From assembly GCA_937876205.1 (NCBI GenBank), contig CALEII010000031.1, forward strand, positions 49,339-113,338: 64,000 nucleotides of DNA, given 5' to 3'. Both the position numbers and the translations under genes were made by a program. How positions within the stretch are numbered: position 1 is the stretch's first letter; every line of letters begins with the position of its first letter. The notes under the pieces are model-generated. The model saw only the letters and a list, made by a program, of their open reading frames with translations. It ran no database searches and was not told the origin of the DNA. This stretch comes from an uncultured Clostridia bacterium. GTDB lineage: Bacteria; Bacillota; Clostridia; Oscillospirales; Acutalibacteraceae. Positions 8,867 to 17,748 of the stretch are shown one piece after another.

Positions 8867-9798
8867 TGAAAAAGACAAAGGTAATTGCAGTTGTCGGTGC
8901 AACAGCTTCGGGAAAGACTTCACTTGCAGTTGAAATTGCAAAGGCTGTGAACGGTGAAATAATATCTGCAGACTCAATGCAGATTTACAAAGGTATGACG
9001 GTTGCCACGGCGCAGCCTGCCGAGGAAGAAAAACAGGGTATACCGCATCATCTTACAGCATTTCTTGAGCCTTCCGAGACATATTCCGTGGCACAGTTTG
9101 CAGAAGATGCAAAAAAATGTATAGCTGATATAGCTTCAAGAGGTAAAGTGCCCATTGTTGCAGGCGGTACAGGGCTTTATATTGACTCTCTTCTTTCGGG
9201 TATTGATTTCGGAGAGGTGCCTGATAATACAGATGTAAGAAAAGAGCTGAAGCACCGCCTTGAAACAGAAGGCGCAGATGTGCTTCTTGCCGAGCTTCAT
9301 AAAATTGACCCCGAAACGGCGGAAACACTTCACGTAAACAATACAGGCAGAATAATGCGAGCTCTGGAGGTTTATTATCTCACGGGCGAAACAATTTCTG
9401 AGCAGAAGAGAAAATCAAGAGAAAAGGGTACGGAATTTGAAAGTCTGTATATATACATTGACTACAGTGACAGACAGATTCTGTATGACAGAATTGAAAA
9501 ACGTGTTGATATAATGGTTGAAAACGGTCTGCTTGAAGAGGCTGAAAGATTTATTTCTCTCGGTGAAGAGACAACTGCAAAGCAGGCAATCGGCTATAAG
9601 GAGCTCAGGCCGTATTTTAACAGCGAGTGCACTCTCGATGAGGCACTTGATAATCTGAAAAAAGAAACAAGACATTATGCAAAGCGTCAGATGACGTGGT
9701 TCAGAAGAAATGAAGATAAGTTCACCGTACAGCCCGACACGGATGCAGATTTTGTAAACACTGCTATAAACAGGGCAAAAGAATTTCTCAAAGGATGA
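8866..9798 (+). CDS. miaA: tRNA dimethylallyltransferase
   Basis: 310 residues. Transfers a dimethylallyl group to A37 of tRNAs reading U-starting codons and makes the substrate of MiaB. P-loop VGATASGKTS at about 9-18, ADSMQIYKGM near 37 (dimethylallyl diphosphate/tRNA binding), AGGTGLYI near 98, and KQAIGYKEL near 237 are family signatures. Start overlaps the mutL stop (TGATG), indicating translational coupling. Confidence 0.97.
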   Translation: MKKTKVIAVVGATASGKTSLAVEIAKAVNGEIISADSMQIYKGMTVATAQPAEEEKQGIPHHLTAFLEPSETYSVAQFAEDAKKCIADIASRGKVPIVAGGTGLYIDSLLSGIDFGEVPDNTDVRKELKHRLETEGADVLLAELHKIDPETAETLHVNNTGRIMRALEVYYLTGETISEQKRKSREKGTEFESLYIYIDYSDRQILYDRIEKRVDIMVENGLLEEAERFISLGEETTAKQAIGYKELRPYFNSECTLDEALDNLKKETRHYAKRQMTWFRRNEDKFTVQPDTDADFVNTAINRAKEFLKG

Positions 9799-9803
9799 TT
9801 GTT

Positions 9804-11099
9804 TTGGAAAAGGAGAAGAAAGGAAAAACAAAAAAAGCCACTAACGGTACAGTCGTGCGCAGACTCAGTACGCCTGCAATTGTTGCAATTACACTTGCCT
9901 GTGTGTTTTTTGTTGTGTTTATGGCATATCACATCTATATACTGACAAAAAGCACTGAGCTGAAAACTGAAATTGCATTTCCCGACACAGTCAGAGTTAC
10001 ACTTGATGCGCAGATGTTTATTGTCAGGGATGAAAAAATCATTAACGAAACAAAGGGCGACAACATTGTGTCTGCAGTCAGTGACGGCACAAGAGTGTCT
10101 GTCAATGAGACCATTGCATATTCATTTGCAGACAGCACCTCTGCAGGCAATCTTGTCAGAATGAAAGAAATAAGAGAGCTTCTTGATTATTATGAAGGGC
10201 TCGAAGGAGAAGCAGGGCACATAGCCAATGATACATCACTTCTTGACGAAAGAATTATGAGCAATCTCAACGATTTCTCTACAATGGTTTCTTCAGGTGA
10301 TTTCTCAGCTCTTGCAAATGAGCAGAAGGAGATGCGTGATTCAATAACATCCAAGCAGACCGCAACGGGTGTTGAGCTTGACCTTAAGGATGTTGTGGCA
10401 AACCTCAATGCTGAGTATTCTTCACTGGCAGCAACCACCTCTTCATATAAAGAAATAAAATCTCCCGATACAGGGTATTACATAGACGGCACTGACGGCT
10501 GTGAAACAGTTCTCAGTTATGACGATGTTGAAAACTGGACTGTAGAGGATGTTGAAGCGGCACTCGAATCAGACCCTCAGCCCGGTGATGCAGGCAGAAT
10601 AGTTCACGGTTATTACTGGTATCTTGCCTGTGTTACCAATTCAGACAATATGCAGCTTATAAATGACAGAAAAATACGGAAAATCAGCTTTCCTGATTCT
10701 GCGGTGGGTGATATAGAGGCTGAGGTCTTTATCAGTGAGTATGATGAAAAAAGCGGTAAATCTCTCATTGTGTTCCGTTGTCTTTCTATGAATGAGGAGC
10801 TTGCAGGGCTGAGAGTTGAAAACGCAAAAATTGTTCTCAAAGAGGTTTCAGGCTTCCGTATCAATAAAAAAGCTTTCAGGTCAAATGAAAACAATGAAAG
10901 CGGTGTTTATGTCATAAACGGCGCAAAAATGGTTTTCAGAAAATTCATTGATCTTTATACGGGTGACGATTTCTACATTGCCGAAGATGTCAGGGCAAGA
11001 ACCGAGAATCAGGTTGACCGTGAGCAGGATTATGTTAACAGATACGATGAGTATATTGTTGAGGGCAGAGATCTGGCACACGGAAAGCTTGTCAACTGA
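9804..11099 (+). CDS. Membrane-anchored HlyD-like protein of the sepF region
   Basis: 431 residues from the TTG at 9804, which has AAAGGA 8 bases upstream; the ATG at 9795 sits on that RBS and is less likely. A basic cytoplasmic N-terminus (KEKKGKTKK) is followed by one membrane segment (about 24-46, PAIVAITLACVFFVVFMAYH), then an extracellular part with a split lipoyl/barrel-sandwich look (DGTRVSVNETIAYSF, then KSPDTGYYIDG) separated by a helical hairpin. Similar genes are found beside yggS and sepF in many Clostridia and are annotated as HlyD-family adaptors; no ABC partner is present. A role at the cell envelope or septum is inferred from position only. Confidence 0.65.
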   Translation: MEKEKKGKTKKATNGTVVRRLSTPAIVAITLACVFFVVFMAYHIYILTKSTELKTEIAFPDTVRVTLDAQMFIVRDEKIINETKGDNIVSAVSDGTRVSVNETIAYSFADSTSAGNLVRMKEIRELLDYYEGLEGEAGHIANDTSLLDERIMSNLNDFSTMVSSGDFSALANEQKEMRDSITSKQTATGVELDLKDVVANLNAEYSSLAATTSSYKEIKSPDTGYYIDGTDGCETVLSYDDVENWTVEDVEAALESDPQPGDAGRIVHGYYWYLACVTNSDNMQLINDRKIRKISFPDSAVGDIEAEVFISEYDEKSGKSLIVFRCLSMNEELAGLRVENAKIVLKEVSGFRINKKAFRSNENNESGVYVINGAKMVFRKFIDLYTGDDFYIAEDVRARTENQVDREQDYVNRYDEYIVEGRDLAHGKLVN

Positions 11100-11138
11100 C
11101 AGAATAATCACCGTATTATTGCAGGAAAGGAGTTTTTT

Positions 11139-11846
11139 ATGGACAGTAAGCTTCTTGATATTCAGGAAAATGTGAAATATATAAGAAACAGTATAAACGA
11201 AGCGGCAGTAAGAAGCGGCAGAAGTGCAGATGCTGTTCGTTTTATGGCTGTTACAAAGACGGTTGATCCCGTTTATATAAATCACGCAATAGACTGCGGC
11301 ATTGACCTTATAGGTGAAAATAAGGTACAGGAATTTCTCGGCAAAAAGGATGAGCTGAAGCTTGAAAAGGTTGAAAAGCATCTTATCGGCCATCTGCAGT
11401 CAAATAAAGTCAGAAAAATCATCACTGAGGTGGACCTTATACAGTCTGTTGACAGTGTAAGCCTTGCCCGTGAGATTGAGCGTCAGGCAGAAAAAAACAA
11501 TATGCAGGCAGAAATTCTTGTTGAAATCAATGTCGGTGATGAAGCAAGCAAAACAGGGCTTGATAAAAGCCTTCTGCAGGAAACAATCTGTGAAATCGCC
11601 TCGATGAAGCATATTTTTATCAAAGGATTGATGACAATTCCTCCGATTTGTGAAAATAAAGGAGAATTAAGAAAATTTTTTGATGAAATGTATAATCTGT
11701 TTATTGACATAGGTGCACAAAAAATAGATAATGTAAGTATGGACATTTTGTCTATGGGTATGTCGGGAGATTATGAAGAGGCAATTCTCTGCGGCTCAAA
11801 TCTGGTAAGAGTCGGCTCGGCGATTTTCGGGCCGAGAATATATTGA
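11139..11846 (+). CDS. yggS: YggS family pyridoxal-phosphate homeostasis protein
   Basis: 235 residues, normal length. A single-domain alanine racemase-fold protein that binds PLP and buffers the cellular vitamin B6 pool. The PLP lysine is in FMAVTKTVDP near residue 37; GENKVQEF near 61, HLIGHLQSNK near 84 and SMGMSGDYEEAI near 205 are signatures. RBS AAAGGAG before the ATG. Equivalent to ylmE, which precedes sepF (ylmF) in Bacillus. Confidence 0.94.
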   Translation: MDSKLLDIQENVKYIRNSINEAAVRSGRSADAVRFMAVTKTVDPVYINHAIDCGIDLIGENKVQEFLGKKDELKLEKVEKHLIGHLQSNKVRKIITEVDLIQSVDSVSLAREIERQAEKNNMQAEILVEINVGDEASKTGLDKSLLQETICEIASMKHIFIKGLMTIPPICENKGELRKFFDEMYNLFIDIGAQKIDNVSMDILSMGMSGDYEEAILCGSNLVRVGSAIFGPRIY

Positions 11847-11894
11847 CAAACAGGCGAAATAAAATAAATATGAAAAAGAAAGGATAATGTCAGA

Positions 11895-12440
11895 ATGGGA
11901 CTTTGGGATAAAATCAAGGATTATGTAGACCGTCCTGAGCTTGATTACGACGAAGACGACGAGATAACAGAGGAAGAAGAAAACGAAGAGGAAGAGGTTG
12001 TTGAAAGACCTGTCAGACAGAAGCGTGAGCCTTCATCAAAGAGAACGGCTTCCGCAAGAGACGACCTGGGCTTTTCTTCCTTTGAGAGACCTGTGATTCA
12101 GCGCCCTGCTTACAAGAGCCCGGCAGGCCATTCAAGCAAGGTTGTTGATATTCACACCACTGCAAAGCTTCAGGTTGTGCTTACAAAGCCTGAAAAGTTC
12201 TCAGATGCAAGAGAGATTGCAGACAATCTTAATGAAAAAAGAACTATAGTTCTCAATCTTGAATCCACAAATAAGGATGAAGCACTGAGACTTCTTGATT
12301 TCCTCAGCGGTGTTGCATATGCAAACGACGGCGAAATCAAAAAAATAGCAAAAAGCACATTCATCATCACTCCTTACAACGTTGATGTTATGGGCGACCT
12401 GCTCTATGAACTTGAAAATAACGGCGTATACTTTGTATAA
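11895..12440 (+). CDS. sepF: Cell division protein SepF
   Basis: 181 residues. SepF polymerises at midcell, binds FtsZ and tethers it to the membrane through an N-terminal amphipathic helix. Visible: MGLWDKIKDYV helix at 1-11, an acidic and then basic linker, and the globular SepF domain over about 92-181 (LTKPEKFSDAREIADNL, SGVAYANDGEI, FIITPYNVDV). Lies between yggS and a divIVA-like gene, the usual order in Firmicutes. Confidence 0.95.
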   Translation: MGLWDKIKDYVDRPELDYDEDDEITEEEENEEEEVVERPVRQKREPSSKRTASARDDLGFSSFERPVIQRPAYKSPAGHSSKVVDIHTTAKLQVVLTKPEKFSDAREIADNLNEKRTIVLNLESTNKDEALRLLDFLSGVAYANDGEIKKIAKSTFIITPYNVDVMGDLLYELENNGVYFV

Positions 12441-12450
12441 AGGATGGTAA

Positions 12451-14466
12451 TTGAAGATGACTGTTGATGAAATCAGAAAATACAGCTTTGACACTCTGCC
12501 TGACGGAGGATATTCTGCAGAGAGCGTCAATGCTTTTGTGGAGCAGACTGCTGCGGCATATGAAGAGATTTTTGAAGAGAATAAGGAAATTGCAAGAAGA
12601 CTTACAATCTTTGCAAAAAAGCTCGATGAATATAAGCGTAATGAGAGCTATATGACAGAAACTCTGCTCACCGCCCAGAAAACAGCAGCACAGACTATTG
12701 CAGGTGCAGAGTCTGTTGTTTCAAAGATGATTGAAGCTGCAAAAAATGAGGGCAAAAAGATTATCAATGAGGCAAGAGAGCGTTCAAATGAAATATATGT
12801 TGACAGAGACAAGATAATTTCTGAAGCTGAAGCAAAGGCAAAAGAAATGACAGACAAAGCTGAGTCTGCGCTTGCTGATGCGACTGCTGCCGCTGAAAAA
12901 GAGGCTCAGGTTATCATTGACAATGCCAACGCTCAGGCAAAAGCTACCGTAGACGGTGCAAAGGCAGGTATTCAGCACACTATTGATGAAATCAATGAAA
13001 ATGCAGATACTGTTATAAAAGAAGCAAATGAAACTGCTGAGGCTATTGTAAAAGAGGCTAATGAGACTGCCGAAGCTTCAGTCAGAGAAGCAAATGAGAT
13101 TGCAGACAAAGTTGTTTCAGAGGCTGTGGGCAAGGCACAGGCTGTTGTTGACGGTCTTCTCAATGATGCAAACAAGGCTAAGGAAGATGCAGACAAGCTC
13201 AGAGCCGAAGCTTTTGAGATGAAAAAGGAGGCTGTTCTCTATAAAGACGAGCAGCAGAAGCTCGCTGATTTCTATAAAACAGAGCAGATAAGAATTGCCA
13301 CTGAAGAAGCAGGCAGAATAAGAACACAGGCAGAGAACTTTGCAAAAAGTGTTTCCGGTAAGGCAAAGGCAGCAGCGGCAGGTATTCTTCTCAAGGCACA
13401 GACAGATGTAAACAGACTCAACGGTGAGCTTCACGCAAACCTTGACAGTGTCAACGCTGCTATTGATGCTGCTGTTGCAAGATACAATGCAGTCAAGGCT
13501 GCAACAGACGAGCTTTACACAAAGCTCACAGGAATTGCAGAAAGTGCTGTTGAGCCCGAGAGTGCTCCTCTTGTAGCTGATGAGAGTGTATTCGTTACAG
13601 ATTCAAAGGCTCTTGACGACGCAGTTGCTGAGGAGAACATAGATAAAATACTTATGTGCTTCGGAATTGATTCAGCTGAAATGCTCAAAGCTACAAATCA
13701 GCTTATAGATGAAGAGGCAGAAAATACACAGGTACCTGCAGAAGCAGCTGAAGAAATACAGGAAGAACAGGCAGAAGAAGTTCAGAAAGAAACTGCAGAG
13801 CCTGTAGAAGAAGAAATCTTCAATGTTGAAGAGGTTGCTGAAACAGAAGAAATCACTGAGACTGCAGAAGCTGAAGAAGCTCAGGCAGAAGTGACAGAAA
13901 TTGCCCGGGAAGTCGCCGAAGAAGAAACTGCTGACGAGGCTGAAGAAGAGATTCCTGAAGTGACAGAAGAAATTGAAGAAGAACCTGCTGAGGATGCTTC
14001 GGAAGAACTGACAGAGGAGGTTCAGGAAGAAGCTGCAGAGGAGTCTCAGGAAGAGGAATTCGGTGATTTTGAGTTTGAATTCAACCTTGATGAAGCAGAA
14101 GAAATCCCCGAAGCACCTGTTGTTGATGCAGAAATTCCCTCAGCTCCCGCAGCAGCTGCTGATGATACAGATGATGACCTCTTTGATGATGACTGGGGTA
14201 TGATTGACAGCATTGACGCAGAAGATGACGATGATGTCAAGGTTTTTGAGCCTGAAATTCCATCTGCAGAGCAGGTTGAAGATTTTGATGACGGTTTTGA
14301 TGATGTTGACCTCAGTGACCCCGTTTTTGACCTTAACCGTGACTCGGAAGCTGATTTTGAGATAGATTTCAGTATGTTTGAGGTTGACGAAGAAAAGAAA
14401 AAAGCAAGAGAGGCTCAGAGAGCCGAACTGCGCTCAGGCAAAAAGAAAAAGAAGAAAAAGAGATAA
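12451..14466 (+). CDS. Very long DivIVA-domain coiled-coil protein with acidic tail
   Basis: 671 residues from TTG at 12451 (AAAGGA 6 bases upstream); ATG at 12457 is the alternative. The first 65 residues are a DivIVA-type membrane-curvature domain (TVDEIRKYSFDTLPDGGYSAES). Residues about 70-360 are continuous coiled coil, including at least five 11-residue repeats of the type VIKEANETAEA at 13012-13176. Then a Glu/Ala-rich acidic region of over 200 residues, and a basic end (SGKKKKKKKR). Typical DivIVA is 160-230 residues, so this is about three times longer. Neighbour of sepF and lspA; a polar or septal scaffold role is inferred from the N-terminal domain. Confidence 0.85.
   Translation: MKMTVDEIRKYSFDTLPDGGYSAESVNAFVEQTAAAYEEIFEENKEIARRLTIFAKKLDEYKRNESYMTETLLTAQKTAAQTIAGAESVVSKMIEAAKNEGKKIINEARERSNEIYVDRDKIISEAEAKAKEMTDKAESALADATAAAEKEAQVIIDNANAQAKATVDGAKAGIQHTIDEINENADTVIKEANETAEAIVKEANETAEASVREANEIADKVVSEAVGKAQAVVDGLLNDANKAKEDADKLRAEAFEMKKEAVLYKDEQQKLADFYKTEQIRIATEEAGRIRTQAENFAKSVSGKAKAAAAGILLKAQTDVNRLNGELHANLDSVNAAIDAAVARYNAVKAATDELYTKLTGIAESAVEPESAPLVADESVFVTDSKALDDAVAEENIDKILMCFGIDSAEMLKATNQLIDEEAENTQVPAEAAEEIQEEQAEEVQKETAEPVEEEIFNVEEVAETEEITETAEAEEAQAEVTEIAREVAEEETADEAEEEIPEVTEEIEEEPAEDASEELTEEVQEEAAEESQEEEFGDFEFEFNLDEAEEIPEAPVVDAEIPSAPAAAADDTDDDLFDDDWGMIDSIDAEDDDDVKVFEPEIPSAEQVEDFDDGFDDVDLSDPVFDLNRDSEADFEIDFSMFEVDEEKKKAREAQRAELRSGKKKKKKKR
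13012..13176 (+). repeat. Five 33-bp in-frame repeats coding 11-residue coiled-coil units
   Basis: Units VIKEANETAEA, IVKEANETAEA, SVREANEIADK, VVSEAVGKAQA and VVDGLLNDANK. The first two are nearly identical; later ones diverge. Eleven-residue periodicity suggests a straight or right-handed coiled coil instead of the usual heptad one. Confidence 0.75.
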
Positions 14467-14468
14467 GA

Positions 14469-14981
14469 ATGTCTTACAAAAAATACATTACTTTGACTGC
14501 AGAGATGCTCGTTGCTGCCGTACTGGTGCTTGTTGATCAATGGCTGAAAAAGTTTGCAGTGAGCAATCTTGCAGGTAAAAGCGATATTATCCTTATTAAA
14601 AATTTTATAGGGCTTTCATATGCAGAGAATACAGGGGCGGCGTTCAGTATGTTTTCGGACTCGACGATGCTCCTGTCGGTCGTTACTCTGATTCTGATGA
14701 TATGCGGTGTTGTTGCGTTTTTTGTGATGAAAACACACAACAGAATCATTGATTGCTGTGCCGTGCTGATAATCGCAGGCGGTGCGGGCAATCTCATTGA
14801 CAGATTCAGAATGGGCTATGTGGTTGACTATATAAAAACTCTGTTTATTGATTTTCCCGTTTTTAATTTTGCAGACATTCTTGTTGTTGTGGGTTGTTTT
14901 TCGCTTTGCGGATATCTTATCTATGACATAATAAGAGAAGAAAGAGAGAAAAAGAAGGGAAAGACAGATGGAAATTCTTGA
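14469..14981 (+). CDS. lspA: Lipoprotein signal peptidase (signal peptidase II)
   Basis: 170 residues with four membrane segments. Cleaves the signal peptide of prolipoproteins after lipidation. Conserved boxes: VDQWLKKFAV near 23, NTGAAFSMF near 55, GGAGNLIDR near 105 and VDYIKTLF with FPVFNFADI near 120-138; the aspartates of GNLIDR/VDY and FNFADI include the catalytic pair. Overlaps the next gene by 14 bases. Confidence 0.96.
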   Translation: MSYKKYITLTAEMLVAAVLVLVDQWLKKFAVSNLAGKSDIILIKNFIGLSYAENTGAAFSMFSDSTMLLSVVTLILMICGVVAFFVMKTHNRIIDCCAVLIIAGGAGNLIDRFRMGYVVDYIKTLFIDFPVFNFADILVVVGCFSLCGYLIYDIIREEREKKKGKTDGNS

Positions 14982-15873
14982 ACTGACTGTCACTGATTCA
15001 GGCATAAGGCTTGATAAGTTTCTTTCTGACAATTCTCCTCTTTCACGCTCTGCCGCATCACAGCTGATTGAAGACGGTGCTGTCACAGTCAACGGTAAAA
15101 AGACATCCAAAAGCGTGAAGCTGAAACAGGGTGATGTTGTTACAGCTGAAATTCCTGAGCCCAAGGAGCTTGATGTCACGGCTGAGAATATCTCTCTTGA
15201 TATAGTTTATGAGGACGATGACCTGCTTGTTGTCAACAAGCCTAAGGATATGGTCGTTCATCCCGCACCGGGAAATTATACAGGTACACTTGTAAATGCC
15301 CTGATGTATCACTGCGGTGACAGTCTTTCGGGCATAAACGGAGTTATCAGGCCGGGTATTGTTCACAGAATTGACAAGGATACAAGCGGTCTGCTAATTG
15401 TTGCAAAAAACGATAAAGCTCATATCTCCCTTGCTTCACAGATTCAGGAACACTCATTCAGACGGGAATATGAAGCTGTTGTAGTGGGTAATTTCAGAGA
15501 GGATTCAGGTACAATTGACCGACCTCTGGGCAGAAGCCCTCACGACAGAAAAAAGCAGGCAATAAACGGACTTAATCCCCGCAAAGCCGTAACGCATTAT
15601 GAGGTTATTGAAAGATATAACGGCTTCTGTCATTGCAGATTCCGTCTTGAAACCGGCAGAACGCATCAGATAAGAGTTCACGCTGCTTCAATGGGACATC
15701 CTGTGGCAGGGGACACCGTTTACGGCGATGCAAAACACACTCACGGATTACAAGGACAGTGTCTCCACGCAAGAGTGATAGGCTTTGTTCATCCCGTGAC
15801 AGGGGAGTATATGGAATTTACATCCGAACTGCCCGATTATTTCATACAGTTTCTTGAAAAAATTAAAAAGTAG
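14968..15873 (+). CDS. RluA/RluD family pseudouridine synthase
   Basis: 301 residues. N-terminal S4 RNA-binding domain (IRLDKFLSDNSPLSRS) and a PseudoU_synth_2 domain with HRIDKDTSGLL near 133 (usually HRLDKDTSG; the Asp is the catalytic nucleophile), ETGRTHQIRVH near 228, and GHPVAGDTVYG near 244. Probably modifies 23S rRNA, as RluD does. It is equivalent to ylyB, which follows lspA in Bacillus. Confidence 0.93.
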   Translation: MEILELTVTDSGIRLDKFLSDNSPLSRSAASQLIEDGAVTVNGKKTSKSVKLKQGDVVTAEIPEPKELDVTAENISLDIVYEDDDLLVVNKPKDMVVHPAPGNYTGTLVNALMYHCGDSLSGINGVIRPGIVHRIDKDTSGLLIVAKNDKAHISLASQIQEHSFRREYEAVVVGNFREDSGTIDRPLGRSPHDRKKQAINGLNPRKAVTHYEVIERYNGFCHCRFRLETGRTHQIRVHAASMGHPVAGDTVYGDAKHTHGLQGQCLHARVIGFVHPVTGEYMEFTSELPDYFIQFLEKIKK

Positions 15874-15875
15874 TA

Positions 15876-16019
15876 TAATTTGCAATTTTCAATGCTCAAT
15901 TCGCAATTTCGGAAAAGGCTTCGCATTTTGAACTGTTATATAAATGGGGTAAGGGGTGAAACCCCTTCAGCAATTGCGCATTGCGAATTTCTAATTGCGA
16001 ATTTGTAATTTCTAAAGTA
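15876..16019. repeat. Modular palindromic intergenic element without a gene
   Basis: Starts 3 bases after the rluD-type stop. Left arm 15878-15913 with TTTGCAATTTTCAATGC and CAATTCGCAATTTCGGAA, then the small hairpin AAAGGC-TTC-GCATTTTGA. Core GGGGTAAGGGGTGAAACCCC at 15946-15965. Right arm 15971-16012 of AATTGCGAATT-type words. The segment from CAATTTCGGAAAAGGCTTCG onward matches the element at 26269-26758 that carries a gene. Confidence 0.7.
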
Positions 16020-16021
16020 TT

Positions 16022-16873
16022 ATGTCTATGAAACTAAAGCACCTTTTCGGTCTTGCAGGTGCGGCAGGGGCGGTTGCTCTCGGTTGTGCCGCATATTCCG
16101 AGCTTTCAATCAAAACAACAGAATATTCACTTGAAACGGGAAAGATTACCTGTCCTCTTACGGTGACGGTGCTGTCTGATCTGCATTTTTCATACTTCGG
16201 CAAGGATAACTGCCGCCTTGTGAAGGCTGTCAGGGATACTTCTCCCGATGTTATACTTCTTGCAGGTGATTTCTTTGATTATCACCACGGCAGAACCAAC
16301 ACTGAGAAAACTGTTGCAACATTCAGGGCTCTTTGCTCTGTAGCTCCCGTTTATATGGCGCCCGGCAATCACGATATACGTTACGATGTGCAGACGGGTG
16401 AAAACTACAGAGAATATGCTGAAAATGCAGGTGTGACAGTACTTGACGGAGAATATGCCGATATTGAAATCAAAGGGCAGAAGGTCCGTATCGGCGGAAT
16501 TTTTGACCACAGTATTTATCCCGAGGATTACGGTAAACGGTGGTATTCTTCACCCGTATATGAGTACCTTAAGGATTTTGAAAACACCGACAGGCTGAGT
16601 CTTCTTATGATGCACAGACCGAACACTTTTATATACACAGATGACCGGTGGCACTTTGATGCCGTCTTTTCGGGGCATTGCCACGGTGGTATATGGCAGA
16701 TTCCGTTGCTTGGCGGCGTTTTTGCCTCTGAACAAGGCTTTCTGCCCGAGTATGACAAGGGTGAATTTGATATTGCCGGAACAAAAATGTTCCTCTCCTC
16801 AGGTCTTGAGGGCTACTATATCGTTCCCCGAATTTTCAACAGGGTTGAAATTCTGAAAGTAAAAATAAAATGA
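16022..16873 (+). CDS. Membrane-anchored metallophosphoesterase (YkuE/YaeI type)
   Basis: 283 residues. An uncleaved signal-anchor or signal peptide (GLAGAAGAVALGCAAY) is at the N-terminus. The phosphoesterase ligands are LSDLHFSY near 51, LAGDFFDYH near 81, APGNHD near 115, MMHRPN near 197 and FSGHCHGGIWQIP near 218, the GHCHGGQ type of YkuE and LpxH-like enzymes. The substrate may be a lipid or cell-wall phosphoester; unproven. No clear Shine-Dalgarno site precedes the ATG, which follows the repeat element directly. Stop is 27 bases before the next start. Confidence 0.85.
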   Translation: MSMKLKHLFGLAGAAGAVALGCAAYSELSIKTTEYSLETGKITCPLTVTVLSDLHFSYFGKDNCRLVKAVRDTSPDVILLAGDFFDYHHGRTNTEKTVATFRALCSVAPVYMAPGNHDIRYDVQTGENYREYAENAGVTVLDGEYADIEIKGQKVRIGGIFDHSIYPEDYGKRWYSSPVYEYLKDFENTDRLSLLMMHRPNTFIYTDDRWHFDAVFSGHCHGGIWQIPLLGGVFASEQGFLPEYDKGEFDIAGTKMFLSSGLEGYYIVPRIFNRVEILKVKIK

Positions 16874-16902
16874 ATATCATACATTATCGTAGGAGTGATA
16901 AT

Positions 16903-17745
16903 ATGGACGCAAATGTAAAAAAACAGCTTCTTCTCGATGCAGTCAATATCCGTAAGGGTATCATCGAGGGAACATTCAATGCAAAATCAGGTCATCCCGG
17001 CGGTTCGCTTTCAATCGCAGATGTTCTAGCCTTTCTTTACAGATGTGAACTGAGAGTTGACGCGGCTGCTCCCAAGGCAGAGAACAGAGACAGACTTGTT
17101 CTTTCAAAGGGGCACGCTGCACCTGCACTTTATGCGGCTCTCGCAAATGCAGGCTTCTTCCCCGCAGAGGACCTTAAGACACTCAGAAAGAGTGACTCTT
17201 ATCTTCAGGGACATCCCAATATGAACTATGTTCCCGGTGTTGATATGAGTACCGGCTCACTCGGTCAGGGAATTTCAGCTGCAGCAGGTATGGCTCTGGG
17301 CTCAAAGTTTGCAGGCGATGCTTTCAGAGTTTATGCAATCCTCGGTGACGGTGAAATTCAGGAAGGTCAGGTATGGGAAGCTGCAATGTTCGCAGCAGCC
17401 AAGAAGCTTGACAACTTCGTTGCAATCGTTGATAATAACAATCTTCAGATTGACGGCACCGTTGAACAGGTCAATTCTCCTTATCCCATTGATGAAAAAT
17501 TTGCAGCATTCGGCTGGAATGTAATCAATATTGACGGTCACAGCTTTGAAGAAATCGAAGATGCTTTTGCACAGGCTAAGGCTTGCAAGGGTAAGCCCAC
17601 AGCAATTGTTATGAAGACAACAAAGGGCAAGGGTGTTTCATTTATGGAAAATCAGGTTTCATGGCACGGCTCAGCTCCCAATGCTGACCAGTATGCACAG
17701 GCTATGGCTGAACTTGATGCCGCAAAGGCAGAACTGGAGGGCTAA
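16903..17745 (+). CDS. Transketolase, N-terminal subunit
   Basis: 280 residues from the ATG at 16903 with AGGAGTG at 16891-16897. Carries the thiamine-diphosphate binding half: GDGEIQEGQVWE near 150 with the paired Asn of VDNNNLQIDG, plus SGHPGGSLS near 26 and LSKGHAAPALYAAL near 68. The other half is encoded by the next gene, 3 bases on. Split transketolases of this sort are common in Clostridia and run the non-oxidative pentose phosphate pathway. Confidence 0.95.
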   Translation: MDANVKKQLLLDAVNIRKGIIEGTFNAKSGHPGGSLSIADVLAFLYRCELRVDAAAPKAENRDRLVLSKGHAAPALYAALANAGFFPAEDLKTLRKSDSYLQGHPNMNYVPGVDMSTGSLGQGISAAAGMALGSKFAGDAFRVYAILGDGEIQEGQVWEAAMFAAAKKLDNFVAIVDNNNLQIDGTVEQVNSPYPIDEKFAAFGWNVINIDGHSFEEIEDAFAQAKACKGKPTAIVMKTTKGKGVSFMENQVSWHGSAPNADQYAQAMAELDAAKAELEG

Positions 17746-17748
17746 ACA

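Noticed and set aside
12451..14466. Tandem repeats in the divIVA-like gene as a CRISPR or satellite array
   Set aside because: The 33-base units are in frame, degenerate and code for coiled coil, with no spacers.
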